This document shows positions 36,029 through 36,595 of a DNA stretch of 36,595 nucleotides, in pieces. The notes beneath the pieces were generated by a model. The model was not told the origin of the DNA, ran no database searches, and saw only the letters and a list, made by a program, of their open reading frames with translations. Position 1 is the first letter of the stretch, and each line of letters opens with the position of its first letter. A program made the translations under genes and the position numbers. Source of the DNA: a virus; the IMG/VR virus record IMGVR_UViG_3300009519_000009, positions 1 to 36,595 of that record; one strand, written 5' to 3'.

Positions 36029-36045
36029 CAACATGATTTATGTTG
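36029..36045. promoter_or_regulatory. Operator O1, palindrome overlapping a leftward -35
   Basis: CAACATGATTTATGTTG: CAACAT and ATGTTG mirror each other around GATTT. On the minus strand it runs straight into TTGACA (36031-36026), the -35-like box for the HTH gene. Confidence 0.6.
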
Positions 36046-36198
36046 CGTCTGAGCAATGTCAAATCCTTTTCGCGCGGGTCAATGAGAAACGCGCGGCTAC
36101 GCCAGCGACGCGCGGAAGCCGCCGCGCGCGGCAAAATAGCGCTTTGGCCCCCTGACGGCACGACGCTTTGGCGCACCGTGAACTATTTTTTGCTTCTT

Positions 36199-36213
36199 AC
36201 ATGATTTATGTTG
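36199..36213. promoter_or_regulatory. Operator O2, palindrome overlapping a rightward -35
   Basis: ACATGATTTATGTTG, identical to the core of O1, 168-170 bases away. Its last three bases are the start of the TTGACA box of the rightward promoter, so a protein bound here would block RNA polymerase. Confidence 0.6.
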
Positions 36214-36239
36214 ACATCGGATATGTAGACGGCTAGATT
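36211..36239 (+). promoter_or_regulatory. Rightward sigma70 promoter
   Basis: TTGACA (36211-36216), exactly 17 bases, TAGATT (36234-36239), about 30 bases before the start codon of the pentapeptide gene. It is the best consensus promoter in the window. Confidence 0.65.
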
Positions 36240-36268
36240 GCCTCCATCGAAACCCGATGAGGCCGCCG

Positions 36269-36595
36269 ATGTCCGCCACGAAGCCGAAAGCCAAGACGAA
36301 GAAAGCTCCCGAGGCCGAAACGCCCCCCGTCACACCCGACAGCACGACGCCGAAACTCATCAAGGTCAACGTTCGCAAACGATTCTCTGACGCGATTCAG
36401 TTCACGGCTGAGATCGAATGTGCGGATGCGGTAAGCCCATCGATCAAACTCGGCCTCGCTGTCCGATGGGCGATGAAGAGCGGCGCGAACCTCCGCGGCG
36501 CGGACCTCCGCCGCGCGAACCTCCGCCGCGCGAACCTCGGCGGCGCGAACCTCGACGGCGCGGACCTCGGCGGCGCGGACCTCAGCGGCGCGAAC
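36269..36595 (+). CDS. Pentapeptide-repeat protein (partial, C-terminus off window)
   Basis: 109 codons seen from the ATG at 36269, GAGG about six bases upstream. Residues 1-~35 are Lys/Pro/Thr-rich and disordered. Residues ~34-68 form a conserved-looking lead-in (KLIKVNVRKRFSDAIQFTAE IECADAV then KLGLAVRWAMKSG). From ~70 on come A(N/D)LxG units, at least eight: ANLRG, ADLRR, ANLRR, ANLGG, ANLDG, ADLGG, ADLSG, in near-identical 15-base DNA repeats. Such proteins fold as a right-handed quadrilateral helix, and some mimic DNA to inhibit gyrase. Being first under a repressible rightward promoter, it is probably an early lytic or host-takeover protein. Confidence 0.75.
   Translation, partial: MSATKPKAKTKKAPEAETPPVTPDSTTPKLIKVNVRKRFSDAIQFTAEIECADAVSPSIKLGLAVRWAMKSGANLRGADLRRANLRRANLGGANLDGADLGGADLSGAN

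Noticed and set aside
1-36595. CRISPR array
   Set aside because: No regularly spaced repeats of 25-40 bases with unique spacers were found; the only repeated 40-mer occurs twice and belongs to IS ends.
36480-36595. 15-bp tandem repeat as a noncoding satellite or origin iteron
   Set aside because: The unit is in frame with an SD-preceded gene and encodes pentapeptide repeats.

Overview
The window is a contiguous piece of a tailed-phage or prophage genome of short-tailed (podovirus-like) type. The host is most likely an alphaproteobacterium of the Hyphomicrobiales kind. Reasons: a P22-like head and tail gene order (TerS, TerL, portal, scaffold, major capsid protein, gp4-like adaptor, gp10-like hub, ejection proteins), generally GC-rich DNA, and a GcrA-family regulator, a family essentially confined to Alphaproteobacteria. 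No integrase, DNA polymerase or lysis gene is visible, and both window ends cut through genes.

Almost everything is transcribed leftward (minus strand). Read in that direction: 36.0-35.7 kb holds a small HTH regulator facing a rightward pentapeptide-repeat gene, with two copies of a palindromic operator each touching a TTGACA hexamer. 35.7-31.4 kb is an early block: an unknown protein, an IS200/IS605-type element carrying only tnpB, an N4/N6 DNA methyltransferase, a 36-residue ORF, a GcrA-like protein with two HTH units, and an HD-domain phosphohydrolase. 31.4-28.2 kb has a second DNA methyltransferase with an HNH endonuclease gene nested in another frame, a DnaA domain IV-like protein and RusA. 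28.2-27.95 kb is a 5'-truncated tnpB relic on the plus strand. 27.8-25.1 kb has two DUF1376-type proteins (one fused to HNH) and several small genes.

At 25.1-23.6 kb lies an AT-richer two-gene cassette, a DGQHR-domain (DndB-like) protein plus an 82-residue partner, ended by a strong leftward terminator and followed by a run of hairpins. It looks like a moron inserted between the early and late regions. From 23.4 kb to the left edge is the late operon: four small proteins, a little divergent plus-strand island with paired operators, terminase, portal, a GroES-like co-chaperonin, scaffold, capsid, tail proteins, two acetyltransferase-like proteins (one with a sulfotransferase-like N-terminus), and three large Ala/Gly-rich ejection-type proteins, one with a lytic transglycosylase domain. 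Most late genes overlap by ATGA or TAATG, so translation is probably coupled.

The least ordinary parts are: the tnpB element whose right end supplies the start codon and first ~20 codons of the downstream methyltransferase; the HNH gene nested within the other methyltransferase without closing its frame; the association of a GcrA-like regulator with two methyltransferases; and the DGQHR cassette. Functions come from motif recognition only; no database search was run.
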